NCBI GenBank assembly: GCA_964540655.1
Contig: CAZINR010000033.1
Coordinates: 1 to 14,441, forward strand
Length of the DNA: 14,441 nucleotides
Direction of reading: 5' to 3'
Source of the DNA: CAZQBY01 sp964540655
GTDB lineage: Archaea; Altiarchaeota; Altiarchaeia; JAFGQM01
Made by a program: the position numbers and the translations under genes
The notes under the pieces: model-generated
The model's database searches: none
What the model was told of the DNA's origin: nothing
Seen by the model: the letters and a program-made list of their open reading frames with translations, nothing else
Shown here: positions 13,034 through 14,441 of the stretch, one piece after another
How positions within the stretch are numbered: the stretch's first letter is position 1
How the letters are laid out: each line of letters begins with the position of its first letter

Positions 13034-13485
13034 CTCAGTAAGAGCTCGATGCTGTTGACGTCGTAGTAGAAGTCCGCCGGCAGCACTTTCCTGGCTTTGT
13101 AATATCTGACCAGGCGCTTTATCTTGGATTCTGTCAGCTGGAGGCCCCTCCTGTTGCTGTCGTCGTTGTGGTTCCTCTCCATGTGCTTCCTGAGCTTGAG
13201 CGCCTGCTTGAGAAGATTCAGCATGTCCTCCGGAAGTTCGGGCGCCAGTTTTTTCTCCTTTAGAATCTGGGTTATCTTCTTGCCGACTATGGCCTTGACG
13301 TCCGGCACGCCGTACTGGTCCCTCAGCATGGTGCCTATCTCGGACGCGCTCTTGCCCTTCTTGGCAAGGCTGACTATCAAATCTACAATCTCCTTGTTGT
13401 TATACTCGAGCCACTTGTCAGACTGGGACACCGTAGGCTTGGTGCTCCCGCTCTTCCCCTTCTTCCTTGCGTGTATCCTTGCCAT
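13030..13485 (-). CDS. rps15: 30S ribosomal protein uS15
   Basis: A 151-residue archaeal/eukaryotic-type uS15, which binds the 16S central domain and forms an inter-subunit bridge. It begins MARIHARKKGKSGSTKP, continues through an N-terminal extension absent from bacteria (EIVDLIVSLAKKGKSASEIGTMLRDQYGVPDVKAIVGKKI), and ends with the conserved core MERNHNDDSNRRGLQLTESKIKRLVRYYKARKVLP. Length fits archaeal members. It is the first gene of a three-gene coupled set with the 38-codon gene and serS. Upstream, two copies of GACCCAAGAC (minus strand) lie within 30 bases of the ATG and a long-range stem can form in the leader, which could hold a control site. No Shine-Dalgarno is visible before ATG. 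Confidence 0.96.
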   Translation of the reverse strand: MARIHARKKGKSGSTKPTVSQSDKWLEYNNKEIVDLIVSLAKKGKSASEIGTMLRDQYGVPDVKAIVGKKITQILKEKKLAPELPEDMLNLLKQALKLRKHMERNHNDDSNRRGLQLTESKIKRLVRYYKARKVLPADFYYDVNSIELLLR

Positions 13486-13490
13486 TTTCT

Positions 13491-13597
13491 GTCTTGGGTC
13501 TCCGGTCTTGGGTCCAGGATTGCGGACTGAAGGCCGTAGACTGTGTCCCCAGGGCTGAAACGAGCGCGATTGCGGCGCAGGTTAGTCCGAAGACCGG
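13491..13597 (-). promoter_or_regulatory. Structured upstream region of uS15 with direct and inverted repeats
   Basis: The 10-base word GTCTTGGGTC occurs at 13491-13500 and 13505-13514 (14-base period), just before the uS15 ATG. In addition CCGGTCTT (13502-13509) is complementary to AAGACCGG (13590-13597), and CGGACT (13523-13528) to AGTCCG (13584-13589). The two helices are nested and contiguous on the far side, giving 14 possible pairs with a 13-base bulge. If transcription starts from the farther TATA box (near 13640-13647), the whole element lies in the uS15 leader RNA. Confidence 0.5.
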
Positions 13598-13608
13598 CCT
13601 GCCCTGAG

Positions 13609-13618
13609 AAATATAAAG
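13609..13618 (-). promoter_or_regulatory. TATA-like box facing uS15
   Basis: TTTATATTTC on the minus strand could direct a start near 13587, giving a leader of about 100 bases before uS15. A second minus-strand candidate, CTTTTTATAC at 13638-13647, would start near 13615 and would include the full nested stem. The sequence cannot tell which is used. Confidence 0.4.
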
Positions 13619-13638
13619 CGGTTTATTTGAGGGGATGC

Positions 13639-13648
13639 GTATAAAAAG
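13639..13648 (+). promoter_or_regulatory. TATA box of argJ
   Basis: GTATAAAAAG on the plus strand is centred about 46 bases before the argJ ATG at 13690, giving a leader of about 20 bases. It overlaps the distal minus-strand TATA candidate for uS15, so the two divergent genes may share this control region. Confidence 0.55.
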
Positions 13649-13689
13649 GGGCTTTTCAGGTTTTTTTCCACGTATAATCAAACTAAGCG

Positions 13690-14441
13690 ATGAAAAACCT
13701 TGAGGGAGGCTTGAACACCCTCGGAGTCAAGACCGCAGGGGTCAGGGAGGGGAAGAACGGCCTAGCGCTGCTGGTGTTCGACAAGGTCTGCGACGCGGAC
13801 GGCGTTTACACCACTAACAAGATCGAGGCTGCACCGGTCAAGATAACCCGGAAGAGAGTAAAGAACGGTGTGCGGGCTATCGTCGTCAACTCAGGCAACG
13901 CCAACTGCTCCACCGGCGAGCAGGGCCTGCGCGACGCGGAGGGAGTGGCCTGGAAGGTCGCCGAGGAGCTCAAGCTGGACGAGAAGAATGTCATGGTTGC
14001 CTCGACAGGCATAATCGGCAAGTACATGGACACCACACTGGTCAAAAAGCAGGTGGAGGAAGCCTCCAAGATGCTGGGCGAGAACAGCGGCGATGCCGCC
14101 AGGGCTATCATGACGACGGACACCAAGCCAAAGGAGCTGTGCATAGACTTCGGCGACTTCAAGATCGCGGGCATAGCCAAGGGCTCGGGCATGATACACC
14201 CGGACCTGGCCACCATGCTCTGCTTCATCGTTACGGACGCCAGATTCGGGAAGGGCGACCTTAAAAGAGCCGCGGACGAGAGCTTCAACATGATGTCGGT
14301 GGACAATGACATGAGCACCAACGACACTGTGCTGCTGGTCTCCACGGGCGACAAGAAAGCCAAGAATTTTCAGGAGTCGCTCACCATCTTCTGCCAGGAG
14401 ATGGCCGGGATGATAATAGCCGACGGAGAGGGCGTGACGAC
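13690..14441 (+). CDS. argJ: Glutamate N-acetyltransferase / ornithine acetyltransferase ArgJ, 3' end beyond window
   Basis: The first 250 codons of argJ; the frame is still open at the window edge, and full proteins have about 390-410 residues. ArgJ moves the acetyl group from N-acetylornithine to glutamate, recycling it in arginine synthesis; bifunctional forms also use acetyl-CoA. Visible motifs are DGVYTTN (37-43), VNSGNANCSTG (66-76), ASTGIIGKYM (104-113), AIMTTDTKPK (139-148) and the self-cleavage site KGSGMIHPDLATML (164-177). Cleavage occurs between A174 and T175, and the freed T175 is the nucleophile. N-terminal start MKNLEGGLNTLGVKTAGVREGKNGLAL matches the family. It is divergent from uS15. 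Its presence argues for an arginine prototroph rather than an extremely reduced symbiont. The family is clear; whether mono- or bifunctional is not decidable. Confidence 0.95.
   Translation, partial: MKNLEGGLNTLGVKTAGVREGKNGLALLVFDKVCDADGVYTTNKIEAAPVKITRKRVKNGVRAIVVNSGNANCSTGEQGLRDAEGVAWKVAEELKLDEKNVMVASTGIIGKYMDTTLVKKQVEEASKMLGENSGDAARAIMTTDTKPKELCIDFGDFKIAGIAKGSGMIHPDLATMLCFIVTDARFGKGDLKRAADESFNMMSVDNDMSTNDTVLLVSTGDKKAKNFQESLTIFCQEMAGMIIADGEGVT

Noticed and set aside
11559..13058. A 499-codon plus-strand frame opposite serS and eS1.
   Set aside because: It is antisense to two certain genes and has the same shadow composition; no domain is recognisable.
1..14441. Search for a CRISPR array, insertion sequence, toxin-antitoxin pair or phage genes.
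   Set aside because: No regularly spaced repeats, transposase motifs or inverted-repeat-bounded elements were seen. The small basic pair lacks the two-component layout of toxin-antitoxin systems.

Overview
The window reads as a contiguous piece of an archaeal chromosome. Evidence: the archaeal str-type order uS12-uS7-EF2-EF1A-uS10, the archaeal/eukaryote-only ribosomal proteins eS17 and eS1 (S3Ae), a CDP-archaeol synthase of the DUF46/CarS family, a diphthamide-type EF2, and TATA-like boxes 20-40 bases before many start codons, so several mRNAs look leaderless. No rRNA or tRNA is present, so the lineage cannot be fixed. A start of argJ at the right edge suggests an organism that makes its own arginine. 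I see no transposon, phage gene or CRISPR array.

Left region (1-3115, + strand): a potassium/proton antiporter of the KefB/KefC type with a C-terminal RCK domain lies between two copies of an unrecognised, very basic protein of 71 and 73 residues. A two-CBS-domain protein follows. The second small gene has a perfect tandem repeat carrying two TATA-like boxes in front of it. The four genes may form an ion-homeostasis neighbourhood with an uncharacterised nucleic-acid-binding-like partner; that link is inference.

Middle (3119-4095): a divergent pair, a membrane-anchored six-cysteine protein and a GNAT-like acetyltransferase with a degenerate acetyl-CoA loop, share a short palindromic promoter region.

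Translation block (4099-9131, - strand): uS12, uS7, EF2, EF1A and uS10. uS10 is separated from EF1A by a T-rich terminator-like tract and has a leader with three potential hairpins, the last reaching its start codon. The RNA polymerase, L30e and NusA genes that often precede uS12 in archaea are absent; carS stands there instead.

Right region (9288-13485, - strand): carS and eS17, then sppA and eS1, then serS, a 38-codon gene and uS15. The 38-codon gene overlaps both neighbours by ATGA junctions and its product is unrecognised. uS15 is preceded by a structured region with a direct repeat. Divergent to it, argJ begins at 13690 and runs off the window. No stretch longer than 300 bases lacks a gene.
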